NCBI GenBank assembly: GCA_033060915.1
Contig: CM065397.1
Span: 12,139,001-12,203,000 of the forward strand
Length of the DNA: 64,000 nt
Origin: Euryodendron excelsum
Taxonomy: Eukaryota > Streptophyta > Magnoliopsida > Ericales > Pentaphylacaceae
Reading direction: 5' to 3'
Below the pieces are notes generated by a model, which was not told the DNA's origin, did no database searches, and saw only the letters and a list, made by a program, of their open reading frames with translations. Numbering within the stretch: position 1 is the first letter of the stretch; the number at the start of each line of letters is the position of its first letter. Made by a program: the position numbers and the translations under genes. Of this stretch, positions 37,263 to 47,713 are shown in pieces.

Positions 37263-37721
37263 ATGGGTCCGGTCAGCCACGACTTCATCGGCGATGCATC
37301 CTTACATCCACCTCGCGAGGTGACTGACGACCAATGCATAACGTTGTCGTGAGAGGACTTGTTCGATAAAGGGTGTGAACCAGAGATGTATTGCCGAAGG
37401 CATGACCTGCGTGTCTCAAAGGCCCGTTCAGCTAAATTGTTCGGCAGGTCATCTTACACCAAGGTCATAAAAGCGCTCAAACGCAAGATCGATAAAATGC
37501 AACAAAGGTTGGATAGATATCATTTTATATATCATAAGAAGAAAGAATGTGTTGATCCAACACAACAAATAATAGAAATTGTTAAAGATCCATTGCTAGT
37601 TTTTGACCTAGAACTTTCAGACTTCTCAGAAGAAGAAGGTCACGATGACTTTGTTAACTATCTACCTAGTGGCCTTAGCATTGCTGGCAAACCACTATGT
37701 TGTTATGAACATGGTCTCTAA
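37263..37721 (+). pseudogene. Unrecognised reading frame inside MULE 1
   Basis: An ATG at 37263 opens MGPVSHDFIGDASLHPPREV, stops at TGA 37350-37352, and continues in the same frame as DLFDKGCEPEMYCRRHDLRV to a stop at 37719-37721. The total is about 150 codons. The middle is basic and helical (KALKRKIDKMQQRLDRYHF), and the C-terminal third is acidic, with ELSDFSEEEGHDDF. I do not recognise a family. It lacks transposase motifs. It could be a captured host fragment or a MULE accessory gene whose 5' exons are lost, and the single in-frame TGA suggests recent decay or an exon junction. Confidence 0.45.
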
Positions 37722-37844
37722 AGCTTGTTCTACTTTTTAGTTTAGTATGATGTAAAAAAAGTTATTATGTTTTCATGTAATATATGTGTGAATTTGGTTT
37801 TCGTCATATTTGTTATTGTCACTTTAATATGAACATGGTGGACA

Positions 37845-39480
37845 AGAAAGACGTGTGGGAGTTGACGGCACGTCAATCGGTTTTCCGGTTTGGAAGTTAT
37901 GCAAAGTTTTCAAATTAGAAGTAGGCCAACTCGGCCGTTGGTTTACCGAAACAGGGAGGAAGGGTTCGGGGAGTGTAAAACTTTACGGGAGGTACCGGTG
38001 TGACACGAGTGACGTGTGAGAGTTAACGGCACATCAATCGGTTTTCCAATTTGAAAGTTATGCAAAGTTTTCGAATTTCAAAACTTAGGCTATCGAAAGT
38101 AGGCCAACTTGGTCGTTGGGCTACTGAAATGGGGATGAAGGGTCCGGAGAGTGTGAAACTTTATGGGAGGCATTGGTGTGATAAGAGTGACATGTGGGAG
38201 TTAATGGCACGTCAATCGGTTTCCTAGTTTGAAAGTTATGCAAAGTTTTTGAATTTCAAAACTTAGGCTATCGGAAGTAGGCTAACTCGGCCGTTGGGGT
38301 ACCGAAATGGGGAGAAAGGGTTTGGAGAGTGTGAAACTTTATGGGAGGCACAGGTGTGACAAGAGTGACATATGGGAGTTACCGGCACATCAATCGGTTT
38401 CTCGGTTTGGAAGTTATGCAAAATTTTTGAATTTCAAAATTTAGGCTATTAGAAGTAGGCCAACTCGGCTGTTGGGGCACCGAAATGGAGAGGAAGGGTT
38501 CGGGGAGTGTGAAACTTTACGGGAGGCACCGGTGTGGCATGAGTGATGTATGGGAGTTGACGACACATTAATCGATTTCCCGGTTTGAAAGTTATGCAAA
38601 GTTTTCAAATTTCGAAACTTAGGCTATCGAAAGTAGGCCAACTCGGCCATTGGGGTACTGAAATGGGGAGGAAGGGTTTGGAGAGTGTGAAACTTTACAG
38701 GAGGCACCGGTGTGATACGAGTAACGTGTAGGAGTTGACAGCACGTCAATCGGTTTCCCAGTTTAGAAGTTATGTAAAGTTTTCGAATTTCGAAACTTAG
38801 GCTATCGGAAGTAGGCCAACTTGGCCGTTGGGGTACCGAAATGGGGAGTAAGGGTCTAGAGAGTGTGAAACTTTATAGGAGGCACCAGTGTAACAAGAGT
38901 GAAGTGTGGGAGTTGACGGCACATCAATCGGTTTCTCGGTTTGTAAGTTTTTGAATTTCGAAACTTAGGCTATCGAAAGTAGGCCAACTTGGCCGTTGGG
39001 GCACCAAATTGGGGAGAAAGGGTCCGAGGAGTATGAAACTTTATGGGAGTGACCAATGTGACACGAGTGACGTGTGAGAGTTGACGGCACGTCAATTGGT
39101 TTCCCGGTTTGGAAGTTATGCAAAGTTTTCGAATTTCAAAACTTAGGCTATCGGAAGCAGGCCAACTCGGCCATTGGGGTACCGAAATGGGGAGGAAGGG
39201 TTCGGAGAGTGTGAAACTTTACGGGAGGCACCGGTGTGACACAAGTGACGTGTGGGAGTTGGGGCACATCAATCGGTTTTTCGATTTGAAAGTTATGCAA
39301 AGTTTTTGAATTTCAAAACTTAAGCTATCGGAAGTAGGCCAACTCGGCCATTGGGTTACCGAAATGGGGAGGAAGGGTCCAAGGAGTGTGAAACTTTACG
39401 GGAGGCACCGGTGTGACAAGATGTGTGGGCGTTGATGGCACGTCAATCGGTTTCTCGGTTTAGAAGTTATGCAAGTTTAA
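37845..39480 (+). repeat. 178-bp satellite-like tandem array in MULE 1
   Basis: About nine to ten head-to-tail copies of a 178-base unit. Marker gttgacggcacgtcaatcgg recurs at about 37861, 38021, 38200, 38377, 38556, 38733, 38911, 39080, 39258 and 39432. Marker gttatgcaaagttttcgaat recurs with the same period (38062, 38240, 38418, 38596 and 38774 are exactly 178 apart). The first copy and some later copies carry small deletions. The array ends about 25 bases before the right TIR. Confidence 0.93.
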
Positions 39481-39504
39481 GTTGAACTGCTGTGTTGCTG
39501 TTTG

Positions 39505-39770
39505 GGGGGGCGGAATTTCTAATATAAACGCCATTATGACGTTTTTTCTAGGGGAAAAACGCCATTCAGAATGGCTTTTTTTATTGTATTTTTCTCCTCC
39601 GTATTTTCCTATGTAGAATAATACAATCTAAAATCCCCATATACCTTGATTAGAATACAACTTAAAAACGCTTTTTGAAATGGCACTCAACCTGAATTAC
39701 TGAATAAAGTTGAATCAACACCCAGATTGAAAAATAAGCTATTTTTTTCCCTTTGTCAGTAAAGTTAGCC
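39505..39770. repeat. Right terminal inverted repeat of MULE 1
   Basis: Its reverse complement aligns with 24467-24559 joined to 35870-36069, including the segment aggtatatggggatttta and the gccatt/aatggc words near both inner edges. Confidence 0.9.
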
Positions 39771-39779
39771 GTGTTTTGT

Positions 39780-40288
39780 TACCTGTGAATATTTTGATGG
39801 GGACTATTTTGTAATAGACACCTCTACCAGGGGACATGATCCTTATTTTTTTAGTTGATATATGTTGACAGTGCACTCTAGAGAGGATATGGGTTTCCTT
39901 TGCTCTATTGTTTCTGCAAAATTTAGTTATTTTTTGCCTTTGTTTGGTCTAATAATTTCACTGTTTTGACGTGGACTCCACTGCCATAGTGGATAAGTCT
40001 TCACCTTTAGCAAACTTTCTTCCACGTTTTTTGACATATGTACTGCAGTACTTTAAAATTTTACTTTGTTTATTGTTTTCTTTCTTCTCTTTTTTTTTTT
40101 GGTTGCAACTTTTTAAGTGATGAGAGGTAGATAACCCCCCAACCCCCCCCCCCCCCCCCCCCCCTCCCTCTTGGTTTCAAGGTTTTTTTTTTTTTAACAC
40201 CGTTGAGTTTGCCTGTAGACTAGTAACAAATTGGTTCGCACTTGGGCTTGACTTGGCTTTGATTTTTGAAAACATGTGATTTGCCTAC

Positions 40289-40322
<34 letters not shown>

Positions 40323-40734
40323 CAACGTCACTCTCTCTCTCTCGAACTTTTTAATTTTATATCAGTCTTTGATAATATTTTTTTAATTTTATTTTGCAGC
40401 TATTTTTATTTGGTAGGACTTCATTGAGCATCTCACTTTAATTTTCGGCTTTTTTTCAGGTAACTCAAATTTCTATCAACTTTTTATTGTAATATTTTTT
40501 TTTTTTGAGATATTAACTTGCATAATTTTAAGGACTGTTATACCCTTTTTGAAATTATTATCAGGCGAGTTCTCAAATATTTTTACAAAATTTTCTTTTC
40601 ATTTGTCTTGGGAGGCCTTTGAGAAAACTTCTCATTTGTCTCGCTTAAGGCCTTTGAGAGTTAAATTTTGTTACTACATTCGCGATCTTTTCTGATTTTG
40701 TATTTTAATCAAATTATTTTAACATGAGGCTTTT
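39780..40734 (+). other. Non-coding region between MULE 1 and the 76-bp repeats; possible antisense promoter
   Basis: This is gypsy-element sequence with a run of 22 C at 40143-40164 and an uninterrupted (TA)n at about 40293-40318, followed by ctctctctctc near 40330. The TA run and pyrimidine patch would suit a promoter for the antisense gene downstream. A possible leader intron begins near 40460 (CAG/GTAACT). This is inference only. Confidence 0.4.
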
Positions 40735-41300
40735 GAGGAACTTCATTCTTCATTTGTCTTTGAGAGGCCCTAGAGGAAGTTTTTTTCTCATCCGTCTCAC
40801 TTAAGTTCGTGAGGAATATTATTTTTCATTTGTCTTTAAGAAGCCCTTGAGGAAGTTTTTCTTCATCTGTCTCACTTAGGCTCTTGAGGAATATTATTCT
40901 TCATTTGTTTTGTAGAGACCCTTGAGGAAGTTTTTTCTTCATCCGTCTCACTTAGGCATTTGAGGAATATTATTCTTCATTTGTCTTGCAGAGACCCTTA
41001 AGTAAGTTTTTTCTTCATTCGTCTCACTTAGGCTCTTGAGGAATATTATTCTTTATTTGTCTTGCAGAGATCCTTGAGGAATTTTTTTTTTTTCCATCTC
41101 ACTTAGGCTCTCGAGGAATATTATTTTTCATTTGTCTTTCAGAGGCCCTTGAGGAAGTTTTTTTTTTCTTTATCTGTCTTCCTTAGGCATTTGAGAAATA
41201 TTATTCTTTATTTGTCTTGTAGAGGCCCTTGAGAAGTTTTTTTTGTCTTCATCCGTCTCACTTAGGCTCTTGAGAAATATTATTCTTCATTTGTTTGGCC
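40735..41300 (+). repeat. ~76-bp tandem repeat upstream of the antisense gene
   Basis: About seven copies, each with a TTCATTTGTCTTGCAGAG box, GACCCTTGAGGAAG, then CATCCGTCTCACTTAGGC and TTGAGGAATATTATTC. Starts fall near 40749, 40827, 40901, 40976, 41053, 41128 and 41208. A partial, more diverged copy precedes them at 40595-40680. Confidence 0.88.
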
Positions 41301-41333
41301 TAATCATTAACAGGTTGAGCTTACTTCTACCTC

Positions 41334-44300
41334 ATGGAAAAGGCACTTGAGAACCTCTGTCGTTACGAAGAAGATATGCTAGACAAGAATGGTCCTAGAA
41401 TTGCAAGATACAAGCCTATCTTTGCTCTTTTGCCTTCTAGAGAGTTAAAACTATATATTCCTCTTCATGTGCCACATGACCTAGTGTATGAAGGGATTCG
41501 AAAGCGTTATGATATCAACCAGAAAGGACAAGTTAAGCACCTTGCTTCATCCTCAGTTTCTCTTCTTCGTCCTTTCTCTGATATTGAGAAAAGTAATTCA
41601 GTTTCCCTTTTAGCTATGGTGTTATGCTCAAAAGGATGAAGAACGAGAGCTTGGAATGGGATAAATCTTTTAGCATCCACAGTGCTCCTACTTTTCTTCC
41701 ATAGCCCGATCTAGCAATATTGGTTGGACGACATATTTTCTTTTTCTTCTGGAGTCTTGAAGCAGGCTGGTGTTTATTCGGTAGTTTATTTATCTCGATT
41801 TGCTTATGCTAGGGACATCAATTTGTTTAAAGGCTTCCTGGAATGATGGTCCCTTGATATCAATAGTTTTCATTCAATTTATGAGGAGATTGAAATTTCT
41901 TTATGGGATCTTCATCGCATTAGTGGCCTTTCCATTGTAAGAGAATTTTATGAAGAGTATACTCCTACAAATGATATCCTTTACTCTAATGACACATCTT
42001 TCATTTGTTGTTCCCTCTTCAACATTCATATTGTCTTTTCTGAAGCCAAGAAATTTGTTTCTTGGGCTTTTTGTTTCATATATCCTTTCGACAAGACATC
42101 TTCTGGTTTCTGCCATAAGCCACGTATTCCTGATGAGGTATATCTTGTTGGTTTTTTGGCATGTTGGCTTAGTGGATTTATATTTCCCCACTTTCTTGGT
42201 AAAGTTCGTCCTACAACATATATTATGGCCGGGAAGTTGGCTACGGGTGTCAGGTTCAGTCTTGTTGTCCCTGTTTTTGCTTTCCTCAATCGTCATCTTA
42301 ACAAGATTGCTCAGTTACCTTCTCATGGGAAAGACAACATATAAGGTCTTTTTCACTACCTTTTTAGATGGAATTCCCTTTACTTCCCTAAGGCATATTC
42401 TCATGAAGATCCTCGGGGAAACTATCCGAACTTTAATGAAGATTTTCTACCCTATTTAGGGTTTATAGGAAATCAATCCGCAGCTCAGTTTGCTTTAGAT
42501 TCGACACTTGGCTTCTTTTTTAGCCATTCTAAGGAGTTCAACTTTAAAGCTCTTGATCATAAAGGTAAGCCATATATAGTCCTTAAAATTGATGAAAGAA
42601 TGACTTCTTTCTGGCATAGCTATTTGATTTTTTTTGTCCTGGGATATTAACACTCAAGGCCGGCTTATCTTTCCTTGCCAAGCCTAATTTTCCTAATCGG
42701 TATGCTCGTTAGTTTGGGTTTGTTCAAGCATGTCCCAAACCTCTTGACCAATCTTGTTGCCAAACATGACAACCTTCTGAATTTTACTATTATTAGTATG
42801 AGATGATGTGGTGAGGTATAGAATCTTTGAGCTTGCCTGACTCTAAGGTTCTTCCATCTGTGACAGAGCCCTATGCTAACTGGTGGACAACTTCGTCCTT
42901 CACCGTGCTTCAATTTAATTGCCATTCTAGACCAAAACCTTTAAAGAAAAGGCAAAGAAACAAGTCTAGAGACCCAGAGAAGAAAGCTAAATAAGGCTTA
43001 AGCGAAGAGCATCTTTCACCTAATTCTGGGTCTTTCCCTTTTTTGAAGTCTCCTTGACCTTACAATCGTCTTCTCTGCATTTTCGAAAACATGTGTAAGG
43101 AGGTATAAAAAAGGTCATTTATCTTTGAGAAAGTCAATCCTGATGCTAAGACTGATAGCTTGGAGAGTATTTTTTCGGGAATAAGCTGAGTTGCTCATTG
43201 TAAGGGGACTCCTTCCAATCCGATGGTTGTCAAAATTTTGCCTTTAAACTAGTTTCAAAACTACTTATCCTCTTTTCTTATGGATAAGGATGAAAAGACT
43301 ATTCTAGAACTGTTTAAGGACACTGGTCACAAGTAAGATGCATTAGGGTTGATTCGAATAAGGAGTGTAGGACCCCCTCTTTCACCTCCTGTTTATAAAT
43401 CTTCCAATTTTGCTTCTTTTGGGAATGACACTTGTGTAGACTCTAATATTGAGGGTGGTGAGAAAGATGATGACGAGTTATATGACTATAACCCACTATT
43501 TGCTCATTCGCTAGATGATACTGCTTTTCATCATTCTTCTAAAGAAGAAGTAGATGTTTCCCTTCAGCTGACACAATTCACTTATTTTTTTAAGGCTCCT
43601 CCTTTTTAAAATGATTCGGCCATGTCTTCAGCCTCGGCTAATTTTTATTCATCAACACCTGTTATAGGTACATAGTATTTTCTGCATTATTTATTATTTC
43701 ATATTTGTAACTTGATAACAATATCTTTATTATTGTTATTTCAAATTCCCATCAAGCTTTGCTATTTATGCTACTTTTGAAGATGTATTGCCAGCTCCTA
43801 ATCTGAAATCTCCAAGCCATGGTGAGTTATAATATTCTTATAGATCCATATACATTTTATGTATCTTTATGTATGTTTTTGTTTCATCTTCCCTTTTGAG
43901 ATAGAATCGCATTTTAGGTGTAGATTTTATTACTAACTCTACTTTTAAGGATGGAGTGCCAACTCCTACATCGCAATCTCCAGACCATGGTGAGTTGCAT
44001 TCCTTAGGAATCCTTATGTACATTTTCTTCACCTTCCCTTTTGACGTCGGATTATTCTTTAGGTACATATGATCTCATAAATGATGCTGAGTTAGAAAGC
44101 TTGCTTTCTAGACTTGAAAAACCTGTTGGCCTTGATCTTCTAGACATATCAAATCATCAAGGAGCTGTTTCCATTCAAAGTGGCGTAATATTGTCCTTGC
44201 AGTCTACCCCAGATATCGATAGCATGACAGATATTGTCAATGAAATTTTTGCTATTTTCAAGAGGATGGGCTTAAGTTTTGCTCCATTTTTTGAAAAAAT

Positions 44301-44724
44301 GAGGACCTTTATCAAGTACTTAATATTATTAGCACAATTGTTCAACTTTCCGAACCAAAGCTCCATTATTGAAGATTTGGAAGCCCAATACCAAAGCAAG
44401 AAACTCCATCTTGACAAAGTGACTACGCAATATAAAGAAATATTCTCTCTAGCCACAGAGTCTGATCAACATGTCACAAAACTGGAAGAGGAAATTTCTA
44501 GGACCAAAGAACTTCTTCTTAAACTTGAGACTCAATTACCTTCAAATAAGACTGAGCATTCTTTTCGTACTAGCCGCTTAACTCAGATTGCCATGGATGT
44601 ATCTAAATTAGAGAAAAACGTGCAAAGTACGTTGGATGCTTTAGCTCAATGCAAGGAGAAGAGTGTGAGTCACGCTGCTGTGAAACAAGCTTTTGATAAG
44701 GCAAATGCTACCCTCAGTGAATGA
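41334..44724 (+). pseudogene. Antisense plant mobile domain (PMD) gene inside the gypsy element
   Basis: The gene runs opposite to gag-pol. The first block (41334-41636) reads from MEKALENLCRYEEDM through GPRIARYKPIFALLPSRELK. The core follows in shifting frames: VYLSRFAYARDINLFKGFL (near 41785), EEIEISLWDLHRISGLSIV (near 41885), WAFCFIYPF (42060) and FLACWLSGFIFPHFLGKVRP with TTYIMAGKLATGVRFSL (42155-42260). These are hallmarks of the PMD, also annotated as aminotransferase-like. The last block (44041-44724) is a 227-codon open frame whose second half is a coiled coil (TKLEEEISRTKELLLKLETQ). Introns may separate the parts, but several stops and frame changes lie inside the core, so it is probably dead. 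Antisense PMD genes at this site are known from Tat-type retrotransposons. Their function is not established. Confidence 0.82.
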
Positions 44725-44821
44725 ATTTTTGATTGGACTGGATTTTTTTTATTAGACTAGATGTAACTTTGAATTTTATTTTATTTACCTTTTGTTTTCG
44801 TTTATGAGAAAATGTGATAGT

Positions 44822-45130
44822 TTCATTTTTTTTAGCCATACACAGTTTATACTCTTAGGGACCATAAGTGTCTTGAGATTTATCACCTTAGACTTTGGTA
44901 AGGTGTTTTAGTACTTTAGCCACATACTGCACCATTGGTGGGTCTTCAGTGAATGTTTTTTTTTCTTGTTGGATGAATGTTTTTTTATTTTTTATATTTT
45001 TCGCCGGTCATAGTTTATACTCTTGCGGGCTAGGAGTGTCCTGAGATTTATCACATTGGACTTTGGTGAGATGTTTTAGCAGTTTAGCCACATACTGCAC
45101 CATTGGTGGGTCTTCAATGAATGTTTCTGC
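44822..45130. repeat. Tandem duplication of ~130 bp at the integrase/PMD boundary
   Basis: The block 44824-44960 (cacagtttatactcttaggg ... gggtcttcagtgaatg) is repeated with about 85-90% similarity at 45006-45125. The copies meet at a T-rich stretch (44955-45000). The right copy covers the end of the integrase frame, and the left copy lies just beyond the PMD stop codon. Confidence 0.85.
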
Positions 45131-45730
45131 CAAACCATTTGCAGGTGCATGATACTGTGATGAATGGTTGATCTCTATTTTGTACTTGGAATATAATTTA
45201 TACAATGCATTACTTTTAAAAGGCTGTCCATTATCTGTAATGATACTTTCAGGAATTCTGAATCTGTAAATGATGTGAGTCTTGATGAAATTTGCAACAG
45301 TTGTAGTTTTTACTTCTTTTAAGGTTATAGGTTTTGCCCACTTTGAGAAATAGTCTATCGCTGCCAAAATGTATCGATATCCTGCTGAAGATGGAGGCAT
45401 AAAAGGCCTAATCACGTCCATACCCCAAAGCTGTAAATGGCTAAGAACAAGTTGTGACATGTAGAGGCTTTAAAGGTTGATGGATGAAGTTCCCATAAAA
45501 TTGGCAGACTTGACATCTTTTTGAATAGTCAGTACAATCAGAGATCATGGTCGGCCAATAATAGCCTAATCGTTTTAGCTGCATACGTAGCTTTGGGCCG
45601 CTCTGATGTGCACCACATACTCCTATGTGTACTTCTGTCATGACTTCTTGAACTTGCCATTTGGCTATGCATCACGTGTATATTTCGTCCAAGGATCTTT
45701 TGTAGAGTACATCGTTCCACAAAATGAACT
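45110..45730 (-). pseudogene. Ty3/gypsy integrase, truncated
   Basis: The zinc-binding N-terminus reads VHIGVCGAHQSGPKL ... YYWPTMISDC ... CQVCQF (HHCC pattern, 45641-45500). The catalytic core follows in another frame with WGMDVIRPF (first Asp), ITDNGQPFKS (second Asp) and NGLAETF (Glu), so the DDE triad is present. The frame then leaves the family after AETF and reads through the duplicated sequence. The region normally following the Glu and the C-terminal domain are missing. An in-frame stop also lies before the zinc domain (near 45672). The protein would integrate element DNA if intact. Here it cannot be functional. Confidence 0.88.
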
Positions 45731-45924
45731 TAGTGGCACGCCGTCTCACCTTGGCACGCTTTGCTTTTTCTTTTGGCAATCTCCCATGTTGGAGATAATT
45801 CATAAAGGGCTCCCGTCAATCTTCCTCATCTTCCTTTATGAAAATTGTCAAGATTGAAGTAACATTTGGGATTTTATTTAAAGGTTGCAAAACTCTTCTT
45901 TCTCCTACAGTTATGGTGTTTGTC

Positions 45925-46353
45925 TTTTTTTTTGGCAAGGTTAATGACGCGGCCAAACCTACCAAAGAGTTTGCTCAAGCATTTATTCTTCTTTTGACAT
46001 TAAAAATGTGTACTTTTTTGAATTGTGAGAGTAGTTGGTTAGCCCTCTCCTAGTAAGGAGTGAGACTTGCCTTTTTTACTATATATTTTTTACGTAATTA
46101 TTTTATTACTAACTCAAAATTCCCATAAATGGTGAGTTCTTCAACAGGAATTTATAGTGCTAATTCCAGTCCAGCAATTACAAATTCATATTCTGTCTCA
46201 TTATTGGAGCATCATTCGGTCAAGGCGAAAGAGTGAGGAACTATTGCGTTGTCTGGCATCACAAACATAATGCCAACTCCCGATTTATTGTTTTTGGGAT
46301 TCTCTTGATTCTTACCATTGGGGCTTCTTGAAGCTTCATCAAAATACATTTCT
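45925..46353 (-). pseudogene. Second (archaeal-like) RNase H domain of the gypsy element
   Basis: The minus strand reads MYFDEASRSPNGKNQ (normally with an active-site Asp in the first strand, present here), then SGVGIMFVMPDNAIVPHSF, CSNNETEYEFVIAGLELAL with the catalytic Glu, and lastly NSLVGLAASLT. Stops interrupt it after LTE, after LELAL, after FELVIK and further on. A second RNase H of this type between RNase H and integrase is a lineage mark of Tat-type elements. Confidence 0.78.
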
Positions 46354-46399
46354 CATCCTTTTTGTACTTCTATCTGTATCACTTCTTCATCAGGTAGAT

Positions 46400-46876
46400 T
46401 AGTAGAAAGAGGTGAGTCATCAGGAACAGGATGTGCCGCTAAGAAATCTGCTAGGGCTTGCCCTTTTATGGCTTTTTGGGACACATATTCAATTGGGAAT
46501 TGTTGAAGAAGAACAACCCATTTCGTAATACCAAAGGGTCAACTCTAGATATTAATTTGACTTCATGTTTCGAGACATAGTGTTTCAACTTCTACAATGC
46601 AAATACCAAAGCGAGACATGTTTTTTCAATTGGGGAGTAGTTAACTTTTGCACCAACCAAAGTACGACTCAGATAATGTAAGGCATTTTCCTTCCCTTGG
46701 TCATTATGTTGGGCCAAGAGTGCTCCTAATGAGTGATCAAGAGCTACAATATATAATAGAAGAGGTCTTCCTTTTATTGGGCTCATGAGCACCGAGGGTT
46801 TCATAAGGTATCCTTTAATGCTGTCGAAGGCATTTTGGCATGCTTGGTCCCATTCAAAAGGTACGTCTTTCTTCAT
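46400..46876 (-). pseudogene. RNase H domain of the gypsy element
   Basis: The open segment 46876-46592 reads PFEWDQACQNAFDSIKGYL, then LYIVALDHSLGALLAQHND and ALHYLSRTLVGAKVNYSPIE, the usual start of Ty3/gypsy RNase H after RT. A frame change then leads into EYVSQKAIKGQALADFLAA near 46490-46430, the typical tether sequence before the second RNase H. It would degrade the RNA strand of RNA-DNA hybrids. Confidence 0.88.
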
Positions 46877-47035
46877 TAACCTTGAGAATGATAAACATCA
46901 ACCAACCAGATTAGAAATGAATATTTTGATGTAAGCTAATCTTCCTTATAAGCCTTTCAACTCTCTTAAGTTCCTTGGGGGAGACATTTCAAGGATTGTT
47001 TTGATCTTTGTGGGGTCAACTTCAATTCCCTTGCT

Positions 47036-47713
47036 TCAGACTACAAACTCAAGAAATTTTCCTAACGAAACACCAAAAGCACATTTCATCAGGTTTATCT
47101 TAAGTTGATAGCGTTTTAAGCGTTCAAAAATTCTTTTCATATCTTCAAGATGGTCTTCCTTTTTTCTTGTTTTGATAACAATATCCTTAACATAATACTC
47201 AATAATGATATGAAGCATATCCTCAAAAATCGAAGTCATGGCTCTTTGATAGGTAGCTCTAGCATTTTTCAGACCAAAGGGCATCACTTTATAATAAAAG
47301 ACTCCTTTTGGGGTTCTGAAGGTTGTCAACTCTTCATCTTCAGGTGCCATTCGAATTTGATTGTATCCTGAATATCCGTCCATAAATGATAGGGTTTCAT
47401 ACCCTATAGTTGCATCTACTAGAAGCTCGATTATGGGTAGAGGAAAATCATCTTTGGGGCAGGCTTCATTCAGATCACGAAAGTCAATGCACACCCTGAT
47501 CTGGCCATTCTTCTTCTTGACTGGTATTATGTTTGCCAACCATGTTGGATATTTCACTTCTCTGATGAATCCAGCTTTGATGAGCTTGCCAACCTCAGTT
47601 TCAATTTGGGTTGATAGTTCAGGTCGAGTTCGTCTCTGTGGCTGTTTGACCGGTCGCTTCCTAAGGTATCTTGTGAGCTTATGAACCGCAATCCTTGGAT
47701 CAAGGCCAGGCAT
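47036..47713 (-). pseudogene. Reverse transcriptase of the gypsy element, active site damaged
   Basis: A 225-codon open frame covers most of RT: GKLIKAGFIREVKYPTWLAN, PVKKKNGQIRVCIDFRDLN, DDFPLPIIELLVDA (catalytic region I), FMDGYSGYNQIRM, KVMPFGLKNARATYQRAM and then EYYVKDIVIKT where family members have YVDD. The first Asp of that pair is Lys, which should abolish polymerisation. The conserved GFVV-like end reads LEFVV. The frame is unusually long and clean compared with the rest of the element. Confidence 0.93.

Larger units (their letters stand above)
24467..39770. mobile_element. MULE 1 (Mutator-like element, about 4.0 kb) with nested LTRs
   Basis: The ends are GGCTAATTTCCCTGACAAAGG at 24467 and the inverted counterpart finishing GTTAGCC at 39770. 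The 9-bp target duplication GTGTTTTGT is perfect (24458-24466 and 39771-39779). The long terminal inverted repeats are about 0.27-0.29 kb. The left one is 24467-24559 plus 35870-36069, split by LTR A. The right one is 39505-39770. The interior (36070-39504) contains a duplicated leader-like block, an unrecognised reading frame (37263-37721) and a 178-bp tandem array. There is no MURA-type transposase. Confidence 0.9.

Noticed and set aside
41901..42459. Open frames on both strands of 41901-42459, including a 169-codon plus-strand frame.
   Set aside because: The plant-mobile-domain motifs lie in other plus-strand frames here, so these are shadows created by frameshifts.
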